Shown here piece by piece: positions 14,501-22,692 of a stretch of 64,000 nucleotides of DNA (the first letter of the stretch is position 1; every line of letters starts with the position of its first letter). Origin of the DNA: Listronotus oregonensis (taxonomy: Eukaryota; Arthropoda; Insecta; Coleoptera; Curculionidae). Both the position numbers and the translations under genes were made by a program. A model generated the notes under the pieces. That model was not told the DNA's origin, searched no databases, and saw only the letters and a program-made list of their open reading frames with translations. The stretch covers positions 1 through 64,000 of the forward strand of contig JAHBCN010000533.1 of assembly GCA_019359885.1 (NCBI GenBank), written 5' to 3'.

Positions 14501-17500
14501 GTTCTGATGTGTTCTGGTGTCCCTGTCTCCTGGAGAGTATGACGAGCAGACAGTTAGATCCGCCATGCCCTCCTCTCCCGGTCTAGTGACGTGGGTAGCT
14601 ACCAGGTCCTTGTTACAAGAACCAGATGTTCTTTCGGAGGCCGCATCTCCGGCCTTTCCCTATGAAAACGGTCCTATCCGCTTTCTGTTTAAAGCCAGGG
14701 AAACCTTTTCTCTATAAAGGCGGTTCTGTCTGCCTTCTGTTTGGATTCAGCACCTGTTTGTTCGGGATGGATTAGCCCTTTCCATTGAAACAGGCGCCGG
14801 TGACTTCAGGGGCACCTTTCGAAACGGAATTACCCGTTTCAGTCGGCGCACCTTTGTCTGCTTGTGACCTTGAGTGGCACCTCTCGAAACTGATTTATCC
14901 GTTTCGGTCAGCGCACCTTTGTCACTTTTTTTTCTATGAAAGCGGTTCTGACCGCTTTCTGTTTGGAGCTAGAAAGTAATAGTCCACCACGCTAGAGCCC
15001 CGCATTACTGCAGTTAGGCTAGATACTCTGAGAGGTCGCCCTGTATCTCAGAGGCACGTTGAGAACACCTGTTTAAGGCACAGATGTCTTCACTCATCAG
15101 CACGGTATCTAACACCTTAAGTTAGGCCTTGTGTTCATGTTAGCTTCGGATCCCGTTCCATACGCTAGCCAAAAGAGTTGCCGATAACCAGCAACTCTAG
15201 CGCATGTTCCAAAAGATTCTACTGGGCCTAACCATGACAACGACATGTAAACACAGCGGTTGGGCTCAAAAGAGGTAATGATCACTGGCTCTTTTTGGAC
15301 ACAGAGTACCTTTCCCACCAGGTTCTAATTATTTTTCCGTATGTTTCACTGATTTCCGCCAAAACTTTTTCGTAACATGGTCCAGTGCCTTTTTCCAAAC
15401 AGCTTTAACCTGATCACATTCTAACTTAACATCCACATGCACCTCATAATAAGATGCTCCATAATCCTGGTCCCGGCAATCGTAAAATTTCATTGCCGTA
15501 TTCACCTACTACCTCATCAACTGCATACATGTTTGGTTTGTTCAGTGTTTTTGCCATTGAAAGAAGTTGATCGCAAAATATTCTGATTTTCTTCTATCTG
15601 CCAACTGCCATTGGGTTGTTTATTAAAAATTCTGAAATGATGTGAAGCATTGTTTAATATTATTAAAGAAGGCTTTTTAAATTGGGTATTAACTGTTTCT
15701 TTAACATTTTTTAAATATTTCACAATTTAAATTGTCATAATAGCCCCTACTTTTAGATTCTGAAAAAAACTTGCATCTAGAACGAATCCTGTTGAAGACT
15801 CGCATGTAAAACAATAAAGCGTTTTTACTGGCCACATCCGTTCTTTAAAGTTCTTCTCAGAATTTTCTTATCAAGATTTTGATCCACTTCCATTTAAAAC
15901 GATCCTAGTTTCATTTAAAAATACCACTTTTCTTAATTGTAAACTCTCATTTTATGCAGATTCCCTTAAAAATCAAATACGTTGACTTACAATATTTGGT
16001 AGTTCACAAAAATATCATCTATTTATATATAAAATCACGAAAAGTGTATAACAACCGTATACATTACATGGAACAAAGTATTTTTCTTAATATTCTTTTA
16101 AAAGCGATTTTAATCTAAATTGCTGTCGAATGTATCTACACATAACCACCAACAAAGTGTAAACTTGCGCGGCTGCCAAGTTTTTTAACATTTTAAATAA
16201 TTAAGTTTATTATAAACACCTACTAAAACGTATTAGTCCAGTAACTGAAGACCTGAAAGTACCCAGAGCTGTAAATAAATCTATACAGTTTTCATTTGTG
16301 GCGCAATTCTTAGGTCTGCGCGGATGCTTTCGAGCGAAAAAAAGTTTATCACGATTCCGACGTGGGAACCTGCTGAAAATGGCCCCCCAAAGTCCCAAAA
16401 ATGATTTTCCCGCGAATATCTGCCAAAAACATTCAAATAAGAGAATTTTTGTTTAGACAAAAAATGAAGATCACCTTGAAATCCACAAAAATGGCCTTTA
16501 TCATTTTTTTCGCAACACCAATATTTTTCGCAAAAACGGCCGTCGAAAAATCCATAACATACAGATTTTATAGATCTCCAGAAACGGCTAAAAAATGCAG
16601 ATGGGCAAAACAATTTTTTACCAAAACGCAAGAAAAATGGTGAAGGAAATTTTCTGGGATCATTGAACGCTTGCTAAGGTCTCATTATAAAAAAGAAATG
16701 TTAATAAAAAACCATTTATTCAAAAAATATCAATAAATTAATGAGATACTCTTAAAATATTGTGAAAAAAAACTTTGACTGCTTTTTTTAATATTCTAGA
16801 AAAATCAGAATGGACCCAAACTCATGTGCAATGATAGGTACGGGTTTTCCCATTCCAAAAAACTTTGAATGATTAAAAAATGTACATTATTTGCCCGAGT
16901 AATGGAACAATTCGTCCGCAAGCTTATAAGTGAATCCATGAAGATAGCGGCATTCTAGAGGTAGAGCGGCAGCTGAAATCAGGGGACTTTTGGGTCCAGT
17001 TATCTCAAAAACTATTGATTTTTCGAAAAAAATAATAAGAACCACTTTTGTAGCATACAAGGCGATCTTCATTTTTGGTCTTTACAAAAATTCTCCAATT
17101 CGCATATTTCGGCAGATATTAGCGGGAAACCCATTTTTTGGGCCTTGAGGGGCCATTTTCAGCCCTTTTCCACCTGTTCATGTTGATTTTTTTTCGCTCA
17201 AAAGCATCCCCGAAGACCTAAGAATTGCGCCACAAGGAAAAACTGTACAGATTTATTTACAGCTTTGTCCCTTCATTTACTGGACTATATGGTTTTCTAA
17301 AAAGTTTTAAATTTTAATAATGTTTAGAAATGAATGCAGTGCAAAGTAGCACAGTTTTTGTTGTGCCGTCATAGGACTGTTTTCCAATTTTCTAATAGTC
17401 CAGATTAATTCAAGGTAGGTATGAAGATACAGTTTATTTGAGTTTATATTTATTGGACTTTCTGGTGTGTGCGTGTTTTTACCTTTTTAAGTAAATTAGG

Positions 17501-20500
17501 AGCGGATTTTTTTTTAGAAATTTGGAATATTATCAATTTAATATTAAAAAAATCAATTTATAGTTTTAAGTAAGAAAGTCAACGTAATGTGTAAATATAT
17601 TCAAATAAAAAAAGTAAATCACATAAAGATATCTACTTTTGGTAATTGTCTCGAAAGTTGCCTCCTCTCCGATCTTGACCAAATTTGGTATACGGGGGTT
17701 TTTGGGGGCGCTGATAACGAATCTGCCAAAATATTTTTTCGGCAATGTTTTTCGTTTTCGAGAGATTAATCATCAAAGTTGAAAATCAAACTAACTTTAT
17801 TTACGCTATTCCTCCTTCTTTTTGCAGAGGATTCTTGATTTTTACACTAAATTGGCATACAATATTTTACAAACACCTTTTAAAAATTTGTTTTTATATT
17901 TATTTTACATCTTTTTTCCATTTAATTGCAAAACTCCACTTTTACACACCGCAACCATGTTTACACTAGGAATTTTATAAGCAAATATGGCCGCTGCCTT
18001 TGAACTTGAAAGTTCGCAGTTTAATGGAAAAAAGGAGTTAAGTAAATGAAAAAAAACAAGGTTTTAAAAGGTGTTTATAAAATATTATGTGCCACTTTAG
18101 TGTAAAAATCATGAATTGTGTACAGAAAAAGGGGGAATATAGTGAAAATGAGGTTAGTTTGGTTTTCAACTTTGATGATGAGTATCTGGAAAACGAAACG
18201 TGCCGAAAAAATATCGTTTTAGATTCGTAATCAGCGCCCCAAAAACCCCCGTATACCAAATTTGGTCAAAATCGGATAGGGGGCAACTTTCGAGACAATT
18301 ACCCAACTTTTAAAACAAAAATTTCAATTTCTAAAATAGTAACCTTTAAAACCGCAAGTGTTATATTTGTTTTTAGTCTATATAATTCATAAATTGTATC
18401 AATCACTTCCAATTTTACAGATTTGCTTAAATCTTTAGACTGTGGCTTTACCGTTTCCTTTTTTTTCTTGGAAGTAAGATTGTTTTTTTTCATGTACAAC
18501 CTTTTACACCATTCTTAAACAAATTTCAAGTGCTTTAGCTACTTCTTGTATATTTACAGGTGATCCTTAATTTTCTTTTTTGTTCTCGAAATAATAAGAT
18601 TAAATACCGTTATTTTGGCTTGAGGATGAAGGAATTTACAGAAAAGCTTTTTCTTTTTTTATAATTTGAAATTAAATCTATCAAACTGACAAAGGAATGT
18701 TATCCATCGAACGTAACTACAAAAGTTTGTCATTGATTAACTGATACACCCGCCCGATAAGAGCGATTTTAACTATAATTAGTTAATTCGTTTTATGAAA
18801 AATATACGCCAATAATATGGCGTTTAAAATGGTTTGTTGACTCCACTCTTTCTTTATCTTATGACTGTTCAGCTTTGTAATTACAATTGACGATAAATAA
18901 ACAACTACTGTGCACTTTATGTGGCTGAAAGGCTTATCTCAAAAATACCTTGGAACATGTAGACCACATTTTTCATAAAAATAGAGCCCAATAAATTTAT
19001 TACTAAATATGCTTTTATGGTCTTTATAAAACAGGCGTTAGATATTGTGGTTCTAGGTTGTATGATGAAATTCACCATAAGAACATATCTGTGTTATTTC
19101 CCATACTTGGGTTTAGTAATTTAACATTCTAATAAATATGGAGCTTGGCGTATAAATGTAGGAGATATAACTCTAATGCAAGTGTCAATCAGTCATACAT
19201 GATAGTGGCGCAATTAGGGCAGAGGGATCTAAAGTGGGCTTATTCCCCCCCTCCCTCCAATTAAATGAACTCTATCTACTTTAGTTTATTAGTTATACCC
19301 AAAGGCTTAAAGGGAATCTAAAATTACATACTGGGGCATAAGCTCCCAAAATCGGACGGCTAGTTGCGCTTCTGCTACTTGCTAAACTATAGTTTTGTCA
19401 TTTTTCCTATAATAATAACAATACCATTACTCTTATATTTGTAATGTTAATGTCTATATTTATAAAACCTATTACTTATTTACACAAAGAGCAGTTCAAT
19501 GACATCTCAACATTATTTCTTTTTCCCTTTTAGGCATCGATTGTTCCTGCTGGTACGACTACTATGATAGCTCCGATCTCTGGCCAATCACTAGGTTTAC
19601 AAAGGGCACAAGTCACCAACGGTGTTCGAGAACTAACCCTATGTAAGGATAAAGACAACAAGGTAAGTGGACTGCAACCATCAGATGTGACGTAAAAATA
19701 ATGTCACTAGTACGTTTTTTAGAAGCTATCGCGAAAAGCTGTATCAGTAGATAATTACACTTCTGTGTGTAATCATCTTCTACAAAATAAGACAAGACAT
19801 CATTGTACATTGTTGGCATTACTTGATAAACCTAGTCTCAGTTATCATGATTGTCAATACAACCGCCAAAAAGATGTTTAGAGGAGAAGTTATTACTGTA
19901 AGAATGCATTTAAGAAAAGCTTGTGTATCAGTACATTTCAAACTGCTGTACAGAGCAGACGTAGTATGGTTATTAAATATAACACCAAGAATATTGCTAA
20001 TTTTGAACAATTGTTAAAAACTAAAAAGAGCCTAACAGCAGAAAATAAAGAGTTTCTTGAATCTCTAGGCCTAATTATAAAGAATTCTTAAAATGAGTAT
20101 TTTAAACGTGACGGACCCCCTGAACTTTGATAACTCTATTACAAAAATTGAGAGACATAGTCATTTGCCGTACACCAACTCTTTTAAAAATAATGACGAA
20201 ATTCGCATACCGGTACAACAAAACGATATATACACCTTACCTTGGGCGACCATATTTCTACCATTTAATTTGTAATCACGTAAGTCAGTATAATGAAAAT
20301 TGGTTCCTTGAAAGGATAAAAAATAAAAAGTAGCGAAAACGTTTTTTGGCGGCCCCTTGCTGTTTGTATGTTCCGTTCCGCACGTGTGGGTAAAATTAGT
20401 TCATAAAAGCAAAGACGACCGCAGGTATAAAAACTTTTATTTCTATGTTGTTCTTCAAGCACCATTTACATTTCGATCAAACTATACTTGTAGACGCCTT

Positions 20501-21251
20501 TCTGGTGCCGCCCCTACCTTGCATGTTAAAATATAACCATTTATATTTTTTGAATTTTATCCTTTTTTTTTATTAGCAGCACGAAATAAAACAATTTTTA
20601 TTTGTATTTTATTTATTTTAGGTAGGGCTTCGAGTAAAAGAAATCAACAAAGGCGTTTTTGTGTCTCTGGTGGTGGACAACTCTCCAGCCGCTTTAGCTG
20701 GATTAAGATTTGGCGACCAAATTTTGCAAATAAATGGAACTGACGTAGCAGGATTTTCCATGGACAAAGTCCACCAAATGTTTAAAAAGAGTCCCGCGAA
20801 TGGTATCAAAGTCGTGGTACGCGATAGACCATTCGAAAGAACCTTGACCTTACACAAAGACAGCACTGGTTGTCTAGGTTTCCAGTTTAAAAACGGTAAA
20901 ATTATAACGATCGTTAAGGATTCGTCTGCTGCTCGAAATGGAGTACTTATCGAACACCAACTCTTGGAGGTGGATGGACAAAATGTGGTTGGAATGAAGG
21001 ACAAGCAAATAAGAGAGATAATTGCAAAGGCTGGGGGTGTAGTGACAATTACTGTTATCCCCAGTTTCATGTATGATCATATGGTTAAGAAGTAAGTATG
21101 TTTAATATATTCAGTTTGTTATATAACGTAAAAAAATTTGAAACAGAAGATATTATAACTTTGGTAGCCATTTCTAATATTTGTTTTGTGTTTTAGGATG
21201 GCCGGATCTCTAATAAAAGATTTAATGGACCATTCCATTCCTGACATGTAA
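2452..21251 (+). CDS. SDCBP: Syntenin-like tandem PDZ adaptor (5 coding exons, 306 aa)
   Basis: Five exons join in phase: 2452-2514, 4793-4996, 19534-19662, 20622-21091 and 21197-21251. The product has 306 residues, against about 298 in vertebrate syntenin-1. The N-terminus starts MSLYPSLEDM, the family signature. LYPSL (residues 3-7) and VYPSL (about 56-60) are YPxL-type motifs, which in this family bind ALIX. PDZ1 runs from about residue 121 (RELTLCKD, then GLRFGDQILQING). PDZ2 runs from about 205 (RTLTLHKDSTGCLGF) to about 280. The tail ends LMDHSIPDM. Syntenin is a cytosolic, membrane-associated scaffold that binds C-terminal tails of syndecans and other receptors and acts in exosome formation; that role comes from the family. 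All splice sites are GT..AG, including one GTCAGT donor. The first ATG is used because it begins the conserved N-terminus. Intron 2 is 14.5 kb and full of mobile elements. Confidence 0.96.
3196..4737 (-). mobile_element. hAT transposon remnant with 8-bp target duplication
   Basis: Starts CAGTGTTTCCCAAAG and ends with the inverse, TTTGGGAAACACTG. It is flanked on both sides by TATTAAAG (3188-3195 and 4738-4745), an 8-bp duplication typical of hAT. On the minus strand at 4104-4478 a 124-residue frame ends like a hAT dimerisation domain (FVTSYLCELSFSSMTAIKTK, as in ZBED5/SCAND3-type transposases). Only the C-terminal part of a transposase is present, so the copy is non-autonomous. It lies in syntenin intron 1. 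Confidence 0.9.
3310..3900 (-). mobile_element. LINE 3'-end fragment nested in the hAT element
   Basis: Minus-strand frame 3679-3882 reads STLVKNSFVYNGKKMFNHLP then IRKISSEKRFRREVKGLL. This is the usual last segment of non-LTR retrotransposon ORF2 proteins (KNSF.Y.G...WN.LP..IR). It sits inside the hAT copy and so arrived later. Confidence 0.65.
4793..4996 (+). CDS. SDCBP: Syntenin coding exon 2 (Tyr/Pro-rich linker)
   Basis: Acceptor TTTTCTTAG, donor GTAAGT, 68 codons, phase 0 at both ends. It encodes a Tyr/Pro-rich stretch (APPAYISAPPQYNPG) and then VYPSLGNYMGLELSEDIIRE. The second part matches the syntenin segment before PDZ1 (YPxL, YMGL, EEEI). Confidence 0.93.
5970..6240. repeat. Inverted-repeat (foldback) element
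   Basis: Left arm (TCCTATTCAAAAATCTC, GACCAAGTT, TTTTTTACTGAT) is repeated inverted on the right (ATCAGTAAAAAA, AACTTGCTCC, GAGATTTTTGGATAGGA). Arms are about 130 bp with a spacer near 10 bp. Confidence 0.6.
6240..6600. repeat. Dispersed repeat, related copy at 28256-28560
   Basis: Both copies share AAAATCAACAT, GAGTTGTCAAATAT or its variant, TTAAAGTTCAT, and CTAAACTTAAATGGATGCA, in the same order. No coding capacity. Probably an old non-autonomous transposon. Confidence 0.55.
9960..11083. mobile_element. Long foldback element with CAGGGTGTC termini
   Basis: Left end CAGGGTGTC, right end GGACACCCTG. The halves are inverted copies of each other over about 550 bp each (GGAGCAACTGTTTTCGAGAT against ATCTTAAAAACAGTTGCTCC; GTTCTCAACATGCTG against CAGCATGTTGAGAAC). 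The centre is near 10520. The 112-residue frame at 10298-10636 is a by-product of the palindrome. Confidence 0.8.
11084..12589. other. Intronic AT-rich DNA, no gene seen
   Basis: No conserved frame. A CCGGGTGTCC motif near 12073 and a GGCTCATAGGCAAG...AAATCCGGC stretch at 12130-12172 look like ends of old DNA transposons. Confidence 0.4.
12590..12850 (-). mobile_element. LINE reverse-transcriptase C-terminal fragment
   Basis: Minus strand, across a frame change, gives EYCSRVWEMASP then FDFIQRRAVCLINDPT. This resembles the non-LTR element text EYCSPVWGGA....LDRIQRRAIRLI. Broken by stops and frameshifts. A related fragment lies at 52019-52204. Confidence 0.55.
14027..14175 (+). pseudogene. Transposase N-terminal fragment (helix-turn-helix type)
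   Basis: The frame MNVQKVAYAFEIS, MMQKMVYEKEN resembles a minus-strand frame at about 18480-18560 (VNIQEVAKALEICLRMV, KVVHEKK). The pattern (x-x-V-A-x-A-x-x-I-S) is that of a DNA-binding helix-turn-helix in a DDE transposase. Only about 50 residues survive, on the strand opposite to the 15.3-18.6 kb copy. Confidence 0.4.
14300..15330. repeat. GC-richer block with an array of short hairpins
   Basis: Contrasts in base composition with its surroundings. Several 20-22-nt perfect or near-perfect hairpins recur: 14664-14685, about 14715-14736, 14821-14840 (GAAACGGAATTACCCGTTTC), 14886-14905, 14938-14959 and 15175-15197. Between them CTTTCTGTTT and GCGCACCTTTGTC repeat. No protein is evident. It may be the non-coding part of a transposon I do not recognise. 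Confidence 0.5.
16234..17287. mobile_element. Foldback/MITE element, copy B (about 1.05 kb)
   Basis: Same family as 329-1394, starting TAGTCCAGTAA and ending TTACTGGACTA. It matches copy A along its whole length with scattered changes (for example GAAAAATCAGAATGGACCCA in both). Inverted arms are about 250 bp or longer. Confidence 0.8.
17641..18303. mobile_element. Foldback element with 250-bp inverted arms
   Basis: Left end GGTAATTGTCTCGAAAGTTG is mirrored by CAACTTTCGAGACAATTACC at the right. Inner blocks also pair, such as ACCAAATTTGGTATACGGGG with CCCCGTATACCAAATTTGGT. The spacer is about 165 bp. Confidence 0.8.
18566..19533. other. End of syntenin intron 2
   Basis: Non-coding. A C-rich stretch near 19244 and a GTGGCGCAATTAG / CTAGTTGCGC pair (19206, 19360) hint at a short element. 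No gene seen. Confidence 0.35.
19534..19662 (+). CDS. SDCBP: Syntenin coding exon 3 (start of PDZ1)
   Basis: Acceptor CCCTTTTAG, donor GTAAGT, 43 codons, phase 0 at both ends. It begins ASIVPAG and ends with the first PDZ1 strand, GVRELTLCKDKDNK. The next exon supplies the carboxylate-binding loop. Confidence 0.94.
19966..20275 (+). pseudogene. Two tightly spaced short frames, remnant of a virus-like or Maverick-like element
   Basis: Frame 1 (19966-20091) reads MVIKYNTKNIANFEQLL then KTKKSLTAENKEFLESLGL. Frame 2 starts one base after its stop (20093-20275): MSILNVTDPLNFDNSITKI, then NDEIRIPVQQNDIYTLP. I recall this pairing from uncharacterised insect-genome elements whose second product looks capsid-like; that is memory, not a search. 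Frame 2 breaks off after about 50 residues. It lies inside syntenin intron 3, downstream of the exon 3 donor. Confidence 0.35.
20622..21091 (+). CDS. SDCBP: Syntenin coding exon 4 (PDZ1 remainder and PDZ2)
   Basis: A 470-nt exon, acceptor ATTTTAG, donor GTAAGT after two bases of a Lys codon. PDZ1 continues with VGLRVKEINKGVF and GLRFGDQILQING. After RDRPFERTLTLHKDSTG, PDZ2 has GFQF, VKDSSAARNG and VDGQNVVGMKD. This is the best conserved part of the gene. Confidence 0.97.
21197..21251 (+). CDS. SDCBP: Syntenin coding exon 5 (C-terminus and stop)
   Basis: Acceptor GTGTTTTAG. The first G completes the Lys codon split by intron 4. The exon then encodes MAGSLIKDLMDHSIPDM and stops at TAA (21249-21251), matching the conserved syntenin C-terminus (MKSLMDHTIPEV in vertebrates). 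Confidence 0.94.
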
Positions 21252-21538
21252 GAAGGATTTATGACAATATTACTTTCTCTTCCAGTATCTTCTCCGACTG
21301 TAACAGCACATATGTATTTTACTTTGTTAGTTTGAGAACTCCTCAACTGACAATTTTTTAGGTTAGGAAATTCCCTATTTTTCTGTAGAACTGTTTTTAC
21401 TTTGTTTTTCTGTGCCATAAGTTGACAATTAAAGAACCATTTTACACATACGAGAATTATTGCCCTAATTGTTTTGAAAAGATAAACGATAATTATTTTA
21501 TGTATTACACATTTAGTAATTTTTACTTGAATTTTCGC

Positions 21539-21544
21539 AATAAA
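21539..21544 (+). promoter_or_regulatory. Candidate polyadenylation signal of syntenin
   Basis: AATAAA lies 288 nt after the syntenin stop codon, with no earlier canonical hexamer seen. Position and strand suit the end of the transcript; cleavage cannot be confirmed from DNA alone. Confidence 0.45.
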
Positions 21545-21657
21545 AATATTAAAACATGTTCCATATTTTACACACCATAAACGGGACAATGCGCAGAAAT
21601 TGACGCAGATCTATTATCGGGGTAGGTAATATGATTGAGGTTAATTTATAGGTTAAA

Positions 21658-21883
21658 GCATAGACATAATACAAATAAACTGTTGATGTCGTAGTGGGAG
21701 ACAGTACGCTTTAGGAGCCGCGCTCAGGCTCTCTCAATCTAGCGCGCGTCTATTGCGGGTCTATAAGTTTTGTCGTCACGCCTGTTTGAGTGAGAGAGCA
21801 TGTGTGCGGCTCGTATAGTGTTCTTTATTACTCTTGAGGTAAATTCAGCGGGACAGCATCAGTAGATATGTATTATGTCTATG
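21658..21883. mobile_element. Small MITE with CATAGACATAATAC termini
   Basis: Termini CATAGACATAATAC and GTATTATGTCTATG are inverted. GGTTAAA flanks both sides (21651-21657 and 21884-21890). The core is unusually CpG-rich (GCGCGCGTC, GCGGGTC). No coding sequence. Confidence 0.65.
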
Positions 21884-22559
21884 GGTTAAATGAGAAAATA
21901 ACTAACTCATGCCACCTAAACTTTCTGTTTGATTTTAACGAGTAAGCACGTGGCGTTGAAAGCTACAGATATTTTTAAAAGTGTAGTTTTGGAGTCTGGA
22001 GTGATTCCTGTAATTTTTTTTTTGGAATTACACATAGTGACGTTGACCAAACGACGGTCGAGAGTACAAACTTGTAAGGACAAAAAAGATACTGACAGAA
22101 ACCGGTTATATCTGGATTTTATGGGTGCATTTCGCAGCAACTAAATGTGCATTGCAATAGCTCAAATTTTTAACAAGTCGGACAATATCGGAGTGTCTAC
22201 TTTGGAGAACCCGTTTTCTTAACTGAACCTAGGATGTAAAACAATGCGAAAGGGTTGCTCCGCCTCTTGATAAGCTTTGAAACGGGGTGTACCAAGCTAG
22301 AGATTAACTAGCATCAACGCCATATTGGGGGTGAACTTAGTAGCAAGCAACTGTTGCCACACCTAATAGTAGCAACTTGCATTTATCTATACCTGACATA
22401 ATTTAAAGAACACAAAAATCTTTTTATTTATTAACTTGCCAACTTTCTTGGTTGTGTGCATTAGCATCACATAAATTCTAGCAATAGTTTTTCTGAAATT
22501 TATCGTATCAAACACAAATGTATTATTACCAAACATCCTATGAATATTTTCGGGGGTAA

Positions 22560-22692
22560 TACCACGAGTGCTTAAAAATTACCGATAATTTTCATGAAAG
22601 CTTGTTGTTTATAATTCCACGAGTTCGAGGAACGAGTGGAATTTGTATAACAAGCTTGAATGAAAATTATCTGGTTAATTTTTATGCACGAG
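22560..22692. repeat. Long palindrome
   Basis: CGAGTGC, AAAAATTACC, ATAATTTTCAT, AAGCTTGTTG and ATTCCACGA are mirrored by CGAGTGGAAT, CAACAAGCTT-like, ATGAAAATTAT, GGTTAATTTTTATGCACGAG. Arms are about 60 bp, loop about 8 bp. A separate 20-bp palindrome CACGTTGTCTAGGCAACGTG is at 22949-22968. Confidence 0.6.

Larger units (their letters stand above)
15330..18565 (-). pseudogene. Decayed DDE transposase split by two inverted-repeat elements
   Basis: On the minus strand, 18565-18300 gives a helix-turn-helix-like start (VNIQEVAKALEICLRMV, KSVKLEVIDTIYELYR). 15990-15330 gives VVFLNETRIV, STGFVLDASFFQN, KPSLIILNNASHH and VWKKALDHVTKKFWRK. The last blocks follow the order seen in Tc1/mariner-superfamily DDE_3 proteins (DETW, GG...G, VVxDNAxYH). 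Frameshifts and stops are common; LNNAS replaces the catalytic DNA. The pieces are separated by the elements at 16234-17287 and 17641-18303. That they belong to one copy is inference. Confidence 0.5.

Noticed and set aside
20618..21070. 150-residue minus-strand frame
   Set aside because: It is the antisense of syntenin exon 4, kept open by the codon use of the PDZ exon.
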